DNA from: Pseudomonadota bacterium
GTDB taxonomy: Bacteria > Pseudomonadota > Alphaproteobacteria > Rhizobiales > Devosiaceae
Direction: 5' to 3'
Assembly: GCA_023437755.1 (NCBI GenBank)
Contig: JAEZFJ010000408.1
Location: 1-6,741 of the forward strand
DNA length: 6,741 nucleotides
Shown here: positions 1-5,955 of the stretch, one piece after another
How the letters are laid out: each line of letters starts with the position of its first letter
How positions within the stretch are numbered: the stretch's first letter is position 1
Notes under the pieces: model-generated
The model's database searches: none
Seen by the model: the letters and a program-made list of their open reading frames with translations, nothing else
What the model was told of the DNA's origin: nothing
Made by a program: the position numbers and the translations under genes

Positions 1-190
1 ATCTGGAGGAGACCGCCGCGGCACCGGCTCGGCGGCGCTGAAAGTCTACGGCCGCGAGACCTATCCGCTGCTCGACCTGCGGGTGGATGATTCCGAGACA
101 CCCCTTGCGGAGCTGGAAAGCTTGCTGGTTCGCGCGACCAGTGGCTCCTATGCCGAGTTCCTGGCAGCCGTGACTCGCCGCGCTCTCTGA
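1..190 (+). CDS. DUF1028 family protein, C-terminal fragment
   Basis: This is the 3' end of a gene that begins before the window; it reads in the frame starting at base 2 and stops at TGA 188-190, giving 62 residues. The fragment opens SGGDRRGTGSAALKVY and continues with YPLLDLRVDDSETPLAELESLL. The GGDRRG..SAAL motif followed by a DLRVDD.xxPxxEL segment is the signature I associate with DUF1028, a family whose fold is thought to resemble Ntn hydrolases but whose substrate is not established. The short tail after it (SGSYAEFLAAVTRRAL) fits the end of that domain. It is transcribed towards mipZ, but the 124-base gap with its own regulatory sites argues against co-transcription with mipZ. The family call rests on remembered motif resemblance over a short fragment; function is unknown. 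Confidence 0.7.
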   Translation, partial: SGGDRRGTGSAALKVYGRETYPLLDLRVDDSETPLAELESLLVRATSGSYAEFLAAVTRRAL

Positions 191-245
191 GGCGCCGCTA
201 CCCTCCAGCCCCTTGCCTGGCAATGAACGCACAGACCTGCCCGCC

Positions 246-261
246 TTAAGGCGTTGTTAAC
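246..261 (+). promoter_or_regulatory. CtrA binding box upstream of mipZ
   Basis: TTAA (246-249), seven bases, then TTAAC (257-261) is an exact match to the classical full CtrA consensus TTAA-N7-TTAAC. CtrA is the master cell-cycle response regulator of alphaproteobacteria. The box ends 53 bases before the mipZ start codon. If the second half-site takes the -35 place, as at many CtrA-activated promoters, transcription would begin near 290. The left half-site lies in a 12-base perfect palindrome, CGCCTTAAGGCG (242-253). That the site works, and whether it activates or represses, is inference. Confidence 0.7.
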
Positions 262-303
262 CATGAAATCGGTTGATGCTGGGGAGAACTCAACCTCCGG
301 CAT

Positions 304-309
304 GGAGTC
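304..309 (+). promoter_or_regulatory. mipZ ribosome binding site overlapping a GANTC site
   Basis: GGAG at 304-307 lies seven bases before ATG 315 and decides that start over the in-frame ATG at 276, which has no clear Shine-Dalgarno sequence. The same bases hold GAGTC (305-309), a GANTC sequence that the cell-cycle methylase CcrM would modify. In Caulobacter, CcrM methylation with GcrA is known to activate mipZ and ftsZ. Here the site is within the translation signal, so a role in transcription is only a possibility; one GANTC in a region this size is also likely by chance. Confidence 0.55.
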
Positions 310-314
310 GATAC

Positions 315-1151
315 ATGGTCAGCGGCGGCGCGCACATCATTGCTGTCGGAAATGAAAAGGGCGGCTCGGGCAAGTCGACGACGGCCCTGCACCTCGCCGT
401 CTACCTGCTCCACCAAGGCCACCGCGTCGCCACCATCGATGTGGACAGCCGCCAGCAGACGCTCACCCGCTACGTCCGCAATCGCCGCGCCACGGCGGAG
501 ACGAGCGGGCGGGACGTGCTCATGCCCAAGCATGTTCACCTGCCCACCGCGTGGGGGGATTCCATTTGCGAGAACCAGCGCATCGAACTCGACCTGTTCA
601 ACCGCGCCATGGATGCGCTGCGCAACGAGGTGGACTTCATCGTCATCGACACCCCTGGTTTCGACGGCAATCTGGCGCGCCTCAGCCACGGGGCCGCCGA
701 CACGCTGATTACGCCGATCAATGACAGCATGATCGACCTCGACGTGCTGGCCCGCATCGACCCAAATACCGGCGAGCCGCTCGAGGCCAGCCCCTACTCT
801 CGCAACGTCCAGAAAGCGCGGGCGGAGCGGCAGGAGCAATCAGGGCGCGGCATAGACTGGGTGCTGGTGCGCAACCGCATCTCCAACCTCGGCTCGCACA
901 ATGCCAGCCGCGTGCAGCAAACGGTAGAGCGCCTGGCAGGAGCGCTGGGTTGCCGCGTGGCCGAGGGGATCGCCGAGCGCGTCATTTTTCGATCGCTCTT
1001 TCTGACGGGGATGACTGTGTTCGATCCACTGGACGCAGACCTGCTCGGTGGAGCTCCGTCCATGTCGCACATCAATGCCCGTCACGAGTATCGGTCTCTG
1101 GTGGAGGTGCTGAACCTGCCACAGAGGTCGCCGCTGCAGCTTTCCGCTTGA
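315..1151 (+). CDS. mipZ: Division-plane positioning ATPase MipZ
   Basis: A 278-residue ParA/MinD-superfamily ATPase. In alphaproteobacteria MipZ binds ParB at the chromosome origins, forms a pole-to-midcell gradient and blocks FtsZ assembly away from midcell. Seen in the protein: the deviant Walker A loop NEKGGSGKST at residues 12-21 or so, with the signature lysine of KGGxGK; the A' motif ATIDVDSRQQT near 39-49 with Asp42 and Asp44; Walker B FIVIDTPG near 108-115; then ITPINDSMIDLDVL, DWVLVRNR and ERVIFRSLFLTGMTVFD, all of which match MipZ rather than generic ParA. Length is close to Caulobacter MipZ. The ATG at 315 has GGAG seven bases upstream. A CtrA box lies in the leader. No ParB gene is adjacent, as usual for mipZ. 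The last eight or so residues (RSPLQLSA) look like a free tail. The family call is firm; the regulation is inferred. Confidence 0.93.
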   Translation: MVSGGAHIIAVGNEKGGSGKSTTALHLAVYLLHQGHRVATIDVDSRQQTLTRYVRNRRATAETSGRDVLMPKHVHLPTAWGDSICENQRIELDLFNRAMDALRNEVDFIVIDTPGFDGNLARLSHGAADTLITPINDSMIDLDVLARIDPNTGEPLEASPYSRNVQKARAERQEQSGRGIDWVLVRNRISNLGSHNASRVQQTVERLAGALGCRVAEGIAERVIFRSLFLTGMTVFDPLDADLLGGAPSMSHINARHEYRSLVEVLNLPQRSPLQLSA

Positions 1152-1166
1152 TCGCCGGACTTGTTC

Positions 1167-1183
1167 GACTGCTCGGAGCAGTC
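1167..1183 (+). terminator. Hairpin after mipZ, possible terminator
   Basis: GACTGCT (1167-1173) and AGCAGTC (1177-1183) form a perfect seven-pair stem with a three-base loop, beginning 15 bases after the mipZ stop. No run of T follows, so it is not a classical intrinsic terminator; it could also protect the 3' end of the message. A second inverted pair, GCCAGC (1207-1212) and GCTGGC (1225-1230), lies further on. Confidence 0.3.
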
Positions 1184-1334
1184 CAACTCTCTTGGGCGTC
1201 CGCCTCGCCAGCACGACCGGCGGGGCTGGCCTTCGGGTGAACCGTCATGCTAGCGCAAACCCTTGGCCAGTTTGGCAGGCACTCTGTTTGCTCCGAATGC
1301 CTGTCTCTTCACTCCAGCACACAAGCAGCGCTGC

Positions 1335-2336
1335 ATGACGATCCAACTCCCCGGGCTGACGGCAGACTTCGACCTGAGCCCTCACAACACGTTCGGACTG
1401 CCGGTACGCGCCAGCTTCGGGACCGTGCTGATGGACGAGGCGCAAATCCCGGATTTGTTGGACACTGCTGCCTCGTCCGCCCTGCCCTTCAGGGTTCTGG
1501 GCGGCGGCAGCAACCTGGTCATGCGACCCCGGTTCGACGGCATCGCGGTGCTGATGGCGCTCAAGGGGCGGAGGATCATCGGGGAGGACAGCCACGACGC
1601 CCTGGTGGAGATCGCTGCAGGCGAGACTTGGGACGAGATCGTCGGCTGGACGGTGGACCAGGGTTTGTGGGGACTGGAGAACCTCTCCCTGATTCCCGGA
1701 ACGGTGGGCGCGGCACCGGTTCAGAACATCGGGGCCTACGGCATCGAGTTGTCGGACCGGTTCCATTCGCTTCGCGCCTACGACACGGTCGAACGGCGCT
1801 TCGTCACCTTCTCTGTGGCCGACTGCCGCTTCGCTTATCGCCAAAGCGTCTTCAAGCAGCAGCCCGGCCGGTACCTGATCACCTCGGTTTGTCTGCGGCT
1901 GCCCCGCCCATGGGCGCCGGTCCTCACCTACTCGGGCATTGACCACCTGCCCTCAGGCACCGGGGCGCCGGAGATCAGGGCCCAGGTGATTGCAATTCGG
2001 CAAGCAAAGCTGCCCGACTGGCAGATCCAGGGGAATGTCGGATCGTTCTTCCACAATCCGATCGTTCCCCACGATGTCGCCGCGGCAATCGAGGGGGTGC
2101 CCCGGTACCCGCAGCCGGACGGCTCGGTAAAGCTCTCTGCCGCCTGGCTGATCGAGCGTGCCGGTTTGAAGGGACATCGCGTGGGCGGCGCCGGGGTGTC
2201 GGAGCGACATGCTCTGGTTCTCGTCAACCATGGTGGCGCCACTTTCGACGATGTGCAGCAGCTCAGCGGACTGATCCGCTCCGGTGTGCAGGCGCAGTTC
2301 GGCGTGACACTTGTTCAAGAGCCGGAAACGATGTGA
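1335..2336 (+). CDS. murB: UDP-N-acetylenolpyruvoylglucosamine reductase, type I
   Basis: MurB is a cytoplasmic flavoenzyme that reduces UDP-GlcNAc-enolpyruvate to UDP-MurNAc with NADPH. The 333-residue protein has the FAD-binding motif GGGSN (56-60), SLIPGTVGAAPVQNIGAYG (118-136), CRFAYRQSVFK (164-174) with the active-site arginine at 169, GNVGSFFHNP (233-242) with the proton-donor serine at 237, and YPQPDGSVKLSAAWLI (258-273). The loop RPWAPVLTYSGI with Tyr199 matches the E. coli Tyr190 loop, which makes this a type I enzyme; alphaproteobacterial MurB in the division/cell-wall cluster is normally the shorter type II without that loop. The extreme C-terminus (FGVTLVQEPETM) is short and its alignment to the catalytic glutamate is ambiguous. 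The ATG at 1335 is chosen because the protein then begins just before the conserved NTFG; its ribosome binding site is weak. It is neither with murC nor ddl, and converges with the thiolase gene. Confidence 0.93.
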   Translation: MTIQLPGLTADFDLSPHNTFGLPVRASFGTVLMDEAQIPDLLDTAASSALPFRVLGGGSNLVMRPRFDGIAVLMALKGRRIIGEDSHDALVEIAAGETWDEIVGWTVDQGLWGLENLSLIPGTVGAAPVQNIGAYGIELSDRFHSLRAYDTVERRFVTFSVADCRFAYRQSVFKQQPGRYLITSVCLRLPRPWAPVLTYSGIDHLPSGTGAPEIRAQVIAIRQAKLPDWQIQGNVGSFFHNPIVPHDVAAAIEGVPRYPQPDGSVKLSAAWLIERAGLKGHRVGGAGVSERHALVLVNHGGATFDDVQQLSGLIRSGVQAQFGVTLVQEPETM

Positions 2337-2345
2337 TCGTCTGAG

Positions 2346-2390
2346 GCGGCGCCCTCCTGACCGCAGCACTGTGCAGCAAGCCGGCGCCGC
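2346..2390. terminator. Inverted repeat between convergent murB and pcaF
   Basis: GCGGCGCC (2346-2353) and GGCGCCGC (2383-2390) are perfect complements flanking a 29-base loop, in the 62-base gap between two convergent stops. The position suits a bidirectional terminator, but the loop is long, there is no T run on either side, and G+C-rich arms of this kind arise easily in this genome. Confidence 0.3.
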
Positions 2391-2398
2391 TCTCCTGA

Positions 2399-3601
2399 TC
2401 AAACCCGTTCCAAGGCGAGCGAGATACCCTGCCCTACCCCGATGCACATCGTGGCCAAGGCGCGCTTCTTGTCACTCAAGGAGAGCTCCAGGGCGGCCGT
2501 TCCGGCGATACGCGCACCGCTCATACCCAGAGGATGTCCAAGCGCAATAGCGCCACCGTTGGGGTTGACCCGCGGGTCGTCTTCGGAAACCCCGAGCTCG
2601 CGCAACACGGCGATCCCCTGGCTGGCAAAGGCCTCATTGAGTTCGATGAGGTCGAAATCCGCGGCTGTAAGACCGAGCCGGCGGAACAGCTTCTGGCTCG
2701 CCGGCGCCGGTCCCATGCCCATGATCCGTGGGGGCACGCCGGCAGTGGCGCCACCGAGGATACGTGCCAGAGGAGTCAGACCGAACTTTCTGGCGGCCGC
2801 CTCCGAAGCGATGATCAGTGCCGCCGCGCCGTCGTTTACACCGGATGCATTGCCGGCTGTCACGGTGCCATTGGCGAAGAGAGGCTTGAGCTTGGACAGT
2901 GATTCCGCAGTGGTCCCGGCGCGCGGGTGTTCGTCCACATCAACAGCAACGGGTTCCCCCTTGCGCTGCGGGACCATCACCGGTGCAATCTCGCGGGCCA
3001 GGCGCCCGTTGCTCTGCGCCGCAGCCGCCTTTTCCTGGCTTGAGGCCGCAAAACGATCCTGCGCCTCGCGACTGACATTGTACTCGCGCGCCACGTTTTC
3101 CCCCGTCTGCGGCATGGAGTCCGTGCCGTGCAGCGCCTCCATACGGGGGTTGATGAAGCGCCAACCTATGGTGGTGTCGTGGATCTCGGCCTGTCGGGAG
3201 AACGCCGACTCTGCTTTGAGCATGACGAAAGGCGCCCGCGACATCGACTCCACGCCGCCTGCAATCATCAATTCCGCCTCTCCGGCCCGGATGGCTCTCG
3301 CGGCCGTCGATACCGCATCCATGCCCGACCCGCAGAGCCGGTTGATGGTGGTGCCGGTCACCGTCACCGGCAGCCCCGCCAGCAGCAGGCTCATGCGTGC
3401 CACGTTGCGATTGTCCTCGCCGGCCTGATTGGCGTTGCCGAAGATCACATCGTCCACTGATTCCCAATCGATCCCCGGATGCCGGTCCACCAGCGTGTTG
3501 AGCGGCACGGCCCCGAGATCGTCAGGTCGCACGGAAGCCAAGGCGCCACCATAGCGTCCGATGGGCGTGCGGACGTAGTCACAGATGTAGACTTCGCTCA
3601 T
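2399..3601 (-). CDS. pcaF: 3-oxoadipyl-CoA thiolase (PcaF/PaaJ type)
   Basis: A complete 400-residue thiolase that cleaves 3-oxoadipyl-CoA with CoA to succinyl-CoA and acetyl-CoA, the last step of the beta-ketoadipate and phenylacetate pathways. Seen: the N-terminus YICDYVRTPIGRYGGALASVR, NANQAGEDNRNVARMSLLLAGLP, the acylation cysteine Cys90 in NRLCGSGMDA, AGGVESMSRAPFVM (114-127), NASGVNDGAAALI (251-263), NEAF (322-325), His356 in GGAIALGHPLG and Cys386 in CIGVGQG. The segment FSRQAEIHDTTIGWRFINP is almost the same as the E. coli PaaJ/PcaF subgroup and separates it from general acetoacetyl-CoA thiolases (PhaA/AtoB). Length equals the family norm. The start has GGAG (minus strand of 3609-3612) seven bases upstream. 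No other pca or paa gene is within the window, so the pathway cannot be told from context; broader use on beta-oxidation intermediates is possible. Confidence 0.9.
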   Translation of the reverse strand: MSEVYICDYVRTPIGRYGGALASVRPDDLGAVPLNTLVDRHPGIDWESVDDVIFGNANQAGEDNRNVARMSLLLAGLPVTVTGTTINRLCGSGMDAVSTAARAIRAGEAELMIAGGVESMSRAPFVMLKAESAFSRQAEIHDTTIGWRFINPRMEALHGTDSMPQTGENVAREYNVSREAQDRFAASSQEKAAAAQSNGRLAREIAPVMVPQRKGEPVAVDVDEHPRAGTTAESLSKLKPLFANGTVTAGNASGVNDGAAALIIASEAAARKFGLTPLARILGGATAGVPPRIMGMGPAPASQKLFRRLGLTAADFDLIELNEAFASQGIAVLRELGVSEDDPRVNPNGGAIALGHPLGMSGARIAGTAALELSLSDKKRALATMCIGVGQGISLALERV

Positions 3602-4111
3602 TCAGTATCTCCGGCAGGAAAGGCATTCCGATCAAACGGGCTCAAGCCTGCATAGATCATTTCCACGGTCGAGGACTACTGGAACACTGCATCGTCCGGT
3701 GCAACGGCACGGAATGCGCACTGCGACCACTTCGCCTGGGGCGAGTTGTTGCCTTCCGCGGGCGGACCCTGCTGTTCGGCCTTGCCGGCGGCGCGACCAA
3801 TCCCAACAGTTCCCCAACCTACGAGCGATCACCTCCGCACGGCCTCCTCGGACGAAGGTCGCACCATTTGGGGTGTCGTTCGTTAAGCAGGCAGGAAGTC
3901 AGAGGGAAGCTGGGGAACTGATGCAGGATCGGACGGCATCGTCGTGCACAAGTGCGGTCGGCGGGTTCGCCTTTTTCTGGTCTCTCACTCCGGAGCGCAG
4001 GAGAACGCACGCTCGCCAACCCCACCCCTGCGGAGGGGGCGAGCCGCCCTCGGCAACTCTCCTCCAGCAGGGTGGCACGAGGGGTGCTCCATTGTGTTCG
4101 GAGGGAATTCG
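3602..4111. other. 510-base intergenic region without a convincing gene
   Basis: This region separates the divergently transcribed thiolase and DUF2254 genes and must hold both promoters. I read all frames and found only short open stretches rich in Arg, Pro and Ser with no family resemblance and no ribosome binding site, typical of chance frames in G+C-rich DNA. Two GGAAC boxes (3680-3684 and 3914-3918) lack a CGTT at the spacing EcfG needs. A stem-loop lies at 4011-4044. I see no tRNA, no clear sigma-70 promoter and no transposon remnant. Confidence 0.6.
4011..4044 (+). repeat. G+C-rich two-part stem-loop in DUF2254 leader
   Basis: GCTCGC (4011-4016) pairs with GCGAGC (4039-4044), and inside it CCCCT (4025-4029) pairs with AGGGG (4034-4038) around a GCGG tetraloop, leaving an eight-base bulge on the 5' side. 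It lies 67 bases before the DUF2254 start codon. It could be a structured mRNA leader, a terminator-like element or one copy of a dispersed intergenic repeat; no second copy is in this window. Confidence 0.35.
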
Positions 4112-5371
4112 ATGACCCAGTTCTCTTTCTATCTTCGGCGCCTGCTGAACACGATGTGGTTTTTGCCGGCGGCGTTCTCCGCCCTTGCGGTCGTGACGAT
4201 CGCGATGGCGTTCTATATGGCCCGCTGGGCGCCTGACGAATTGCCCTTCACCATCTCTCAGGAGGCGGTGCAATCGATCCTGGAGATACTGGCGGCCAGC
4301 CTTCTGACTGTTTCAGTGTTCGCGCTCTCCACCTTGGTCGCGTCGCTGTCCGCTGCGTCCGCCTCGACGACTCCACGAGCGGTTCCGCTCATCATCGGTG
4401 ATCGGGGGGCACAGACCTCGATCTCCGTCTTCATCGGAGCCTTTCTGTTCTCGATCCTGGCGATCCTCGGGCTCTCGGCCGGGATCTATGGCTCTGCCAG
4501 TCGCATGCTCTTGTTCTCTGTCACCCTCGGTGTGGTAGCGCTGGTGATCATCGCACTGATCCGCTGGATCGGGCAGATCTCGGACATCGGTCGGGTGGGA
4601 AAGACAATCGACCGGGTCGAGGCTGCGACCGCCGGCGCATTGAGGACCTTGAGCGAGCATCCGCATTTCGACTGCCACGTCCTCGCTGGCGAACCTGACG
4701 GAACACACGTCTGCGGCCCCAAGCTCGGCTATGTGCAGCACTTCGACGCGGCGCAGCTGCAGCGACTTGCTGCCGAGCACGATCTGACGATCGCGGTGAC
4801 CGCCAGGCCCGGCACCTACGCTTCGCCGATACGCCCTCTCATGGTGGTCAAGGGCGCGCTTGACGAGGAGCTCACGACAGAGCTGCTTGGAGCCTTCGTG
4901 GTGGACGACAAGCGCACCTTCGACAGCGACCCTCGGTTCGGCCTCATCGTTCTGTCGGAAATCGCCGAACGGGCTCTGTCCCCGGGCATTAACGACCCAG
5001 GGACGGCGATCGATGTGCTCGGTACCCTCACCCGTCTTCTCTCCAACTGGCAGCCCGGCGAGGATCCGGTCAGTCCCGGAAACGACCGGGTCTCGGTTCC
5101 TCCTTTGCTTGCGAAGGATCTGCTGGAAGATGCGTTCCGTCCCGTCGCCAGGGACGGCGCGGGCACCATCGAGGTCATGCTTCGCCTGCTTCACAGCCTG
5201 GAGGTGATCGCTTGTCTGAACCCCTTTCTGCGCGATGCGGCTATCGAAGCTGTGCGCGACGCTTTGGAGCGGGCCGAACGGACCATGCGCTCGCCGGTCG
5301 ACTTGTCGGCCCTGCAACAAGCAGCGGCTGGACTTCAGCGGAGCCAAGGTGCTGGACAGCACCGCAGATGA
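4112..5371 (+). CDS. DUF2254 family integral membrane protein
   Basis: A 419-residue predicted inner-membrane protein of unknown function. The N-terminal part holds four likely membrane segments, near residues 15-37, 55-80, 103-127 and 131-152. A soluble region of about 265 residues follows. It contains LGYVQHFDAAQLQRLA (205-220), the segment AFVVDDKRTFDSDPRFGL (261-278), and the strongly conserved SEIAERALSPGINDPGTAIDVL (282-303), which is the hallmark of DUF2254. The C-terminal tail (from about 404) is Gln- and Ala-rich and variable. The ATG at 4112 is preceded by GGAGGG (4100-4105) with a six-base spacer; the frame is open upstream, but the upstream residues resemble no membrane protein N-terminus. 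It is followed in the same direction by two small stress-type genes, with a 242-base gap, so it is probably a separate transcript. No enzyme or transport role should be assumed. Confidence 0.85.
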   Translation: MTQFSFYLRRLLNTMWFLPAAFSALAVVTIAMAFYMARWAPDELPFTISQEAVQSILEILAASLLTVSVFALSTLVASLSAASASTTPRAVPLIIGDRGAQTSISVFIGAFLFSILAILGLSAGIYGSASRMLLFSVTLGVVALVIIALIRWIGQISDIGRVGKTIDRVEAATAGALRTLSEHPHFDCHVLAGEPDGTHVCGPKLGYVQHFDAAQLQRLAAEHDLTIAVTARPGTYASPIRPLMVVKGALDEELTTELLGAFVVDDKRTFDSDPRFGLIVLSEIAERALSPGINDPGTAIDVLGTLTRLLSNWQPGEDPVSPGNDRVSVPPLLAKDLLEDAFRPVARDGAGTIEVMLRLLHSLEVIACLNPFLRDAAIEAVRDALERAERTMRSPVDLSALQQAAAGLQRSQGAGQHRR

Positions 5372-5443
5372 GGAGTGGCTGCCTGCCTGAAGTCGTCCTA
5401 GGTGTGGGCGACGACGAGAAGGCTAGCTCTCCCCTGATCCCAC

Positions 5444-5461
5444 GCCGCTGCGGGGCGCGGC
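5444..5461 (+). terminator. Weak hairpin downstream of DUF2254 gene
   Basis: GCCGC (5444-5448) pairs with GCGGC (5457-5461) across an eight-base G-rich loop, 72 bases after the DUF2254 stop. There is no T tract. It may mark the end of the DUF2254 transcript, but the stem is short and the support is thin. Confidence 0.2.
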
Positions 5462-5562
5462 AGACTGTCCGTAGTTTGCGGCGTGTCTCAGTGCGGACTG
5501 CAACGATGGTACGGCCCCGCGGATCGGACCGCATCAACACGGTGTACGATCCGTTAGTGACT

Positions 5563-5588
5563 GGATCACAGTTGGGCCGCTCGGCGTT
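5563..5588 (+). promoter_or_regulatory. Near-consensus EcfG promoter of DUF2934 gene
   Basis: GGATC (5563-5567), 17 bases, then CGTT (5585-5588). This differs from the general stress sigma factor EcfG consensus GGAAC-N17-CGTT by one base in the -35 box. It ends 25 bases before the ATG of the DUF2934 gene, the same geometry as the perfect promoter at 5900-5925. A one-mismatch site is not strong alone; the matching position and neighbour raise its odds. Confidence 0.45.
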
Positions 5589-5600
5589 TAGTCCTCCAAC

Positions 5601-5605
5601 GGAGG
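5601..5605 (+). promoter_or_regulatory. Ribosome binding site setting the DUF2934 start
   Basis: GGAGG at 5601-5605 lies eight bases before ATG 5614. The reading frame is open for about 400 bases further upstream, overlapping the DUF2254 gene, so this site is what fixes the true start. Confidence 0.75.
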
Positions 5606-5613
5606 TGCTGGCA

Positions 5614-5826
5614 ATGTACGAAAACACCGAAAAGTTCGTCGACATGGACTTCGAGCAACGGGTGCGCCAGGCGGCATATCATCTTTGGGAGCAGGACGGC
5701 CGGCCTTTGGGCCGTGAGACGGATTACTGGTTCCGCGCGCTCGAACAGCTTCTCGCCGAGCGTGGCGCAGCGTCCGAGACGCCTGCGAGCGCCGCTGACG
5801 CAGGAGCAGACGAGATCTTCCCCTGA
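5614..5826 (+). CDS. DUF2934 small protein
   Basis: A 70-residue soluble protein with no signal peptide. Residues 15-45 or so read RVRQAAYHLWEQDGRPLGR followed by ETDYWFRALEQL, which fits the DUF2934 pattern: an Arg-x-x-AYxLWE helix, a GRPxGR turn, then a Trp-containing helix ending in an acidic stretch. The C-terminal 20 residues are Ala-rich and probably disordered. DUF2934 proteins are common in alphaproteobacteria, often in several copies; their biochemical role is unknown. It has its own strong ribosome binding site and a probable EcfG promoter, and is followed 129 bases later by a DUF6894 gene under a perfect EcfG promoter. I infer a general-stress role from this control, not from the protein itself. 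Confidence 0.8.
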   Translation: MYENTEKFVDMDFEQRVRQAAYHLWEQDGRPLGRETDYWFRALEQLLAERGAASETPASAADAGADEIFP

Positions 5827-5899
5827 GGAGGTGTATCCGGCGCTGGCTCCGGCGTCCTGCCTGTCCCGTGTCACGATTGTTCCCGTAAGCTCCCACCGC

Positions 5900-5925
5900 G
5901 GAACAAACAGCCGGCATGTTCCGTT
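5900..5925 (+). promoter_or_regulatory. Perfect EcfG general-stress promoter of DUF6894 gene
   Basis: GGAAC (5900-5904), exactly 17 bases, then CGTT (5922-5925), which is the full consensus for EcfG, the sigma factor released by PhyR/NepR partner switching in alphaproteobacteria. The -10 element ends 30 bases before the ATG at 5956, leaving a short leader with the ribosome binding site. GTTCC at 5919-5923 is the reverse complement of the -35 box, so the promoter also contains an inverted repeat, which may be coincidence. Confidence 0.75.
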
Positions 5926-5943
5926 CGCTGTTCATCATCGTTC

Positions 5944-5947
5944 GAGG
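5944..5947 (+). promoter_or_regulatory. Ribosome binding site of DUF6894 gene
   Basis: GAGG at 5944-5947 stands eight bases before ATG 5956 and supports that start, which also matches the conserved MPRxFF beginning of the family. Confidence 0.6.
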
Positions 5948-5955
5948 TCTTCAAG

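Noticed and set aside
276..314. Upstream in-frame ATG at 276 as the mipZ start
   Set aside because: It adds 13 residues unlike MipZ, lacks a ribosome binding site and would leave only 14 bases after the CtrA box; ATG 315 has GGAG at seven bases.
1270..1300. Sigma-54-like TGGCA followed by TTTGC upstream of murB
   Set aside because: The GG and GC dinucleotides are 14 bases apart instead of the required 10.
1263..1334. Extended TTG start for MurB
   Set aside because: The extra 24 residues do not resemble any MurB N-terminus and there is no ribosome binding site before the TTG.
2442..3428. Long plus-strand open frame of 328 codons opposite the thiolase gene
   Set aside because: It is antisense to a complete, well-conserved thiolase and reads as Ser/Arg/Ala/Pro-rich sequence with no family resemblance, as expected from a G+C-rich shadow frame.
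3632..3832. Minus-strand 66-codon frame upstream of the thiolase gene
   Set aside because: No recognisable motif, Arg-rich composition and no ribosome binding site; it lies where the thiolase promoter should be.
3914..3938. GGAAC upstream of DUF2254 as a possible EcfG promoter
   Set aside because: No CGTT follows at 16-17 bases; the bases there read GCAT.
4313..5362. Minus-strand open frame of 349 codons opposite DUF2254
   Set aside because: Composition is Arg/Asp/Gly-rich low-quality sequence with no domain pattern, fully overlapping the DUF2254 gene, and no ribosome binding site was seen.
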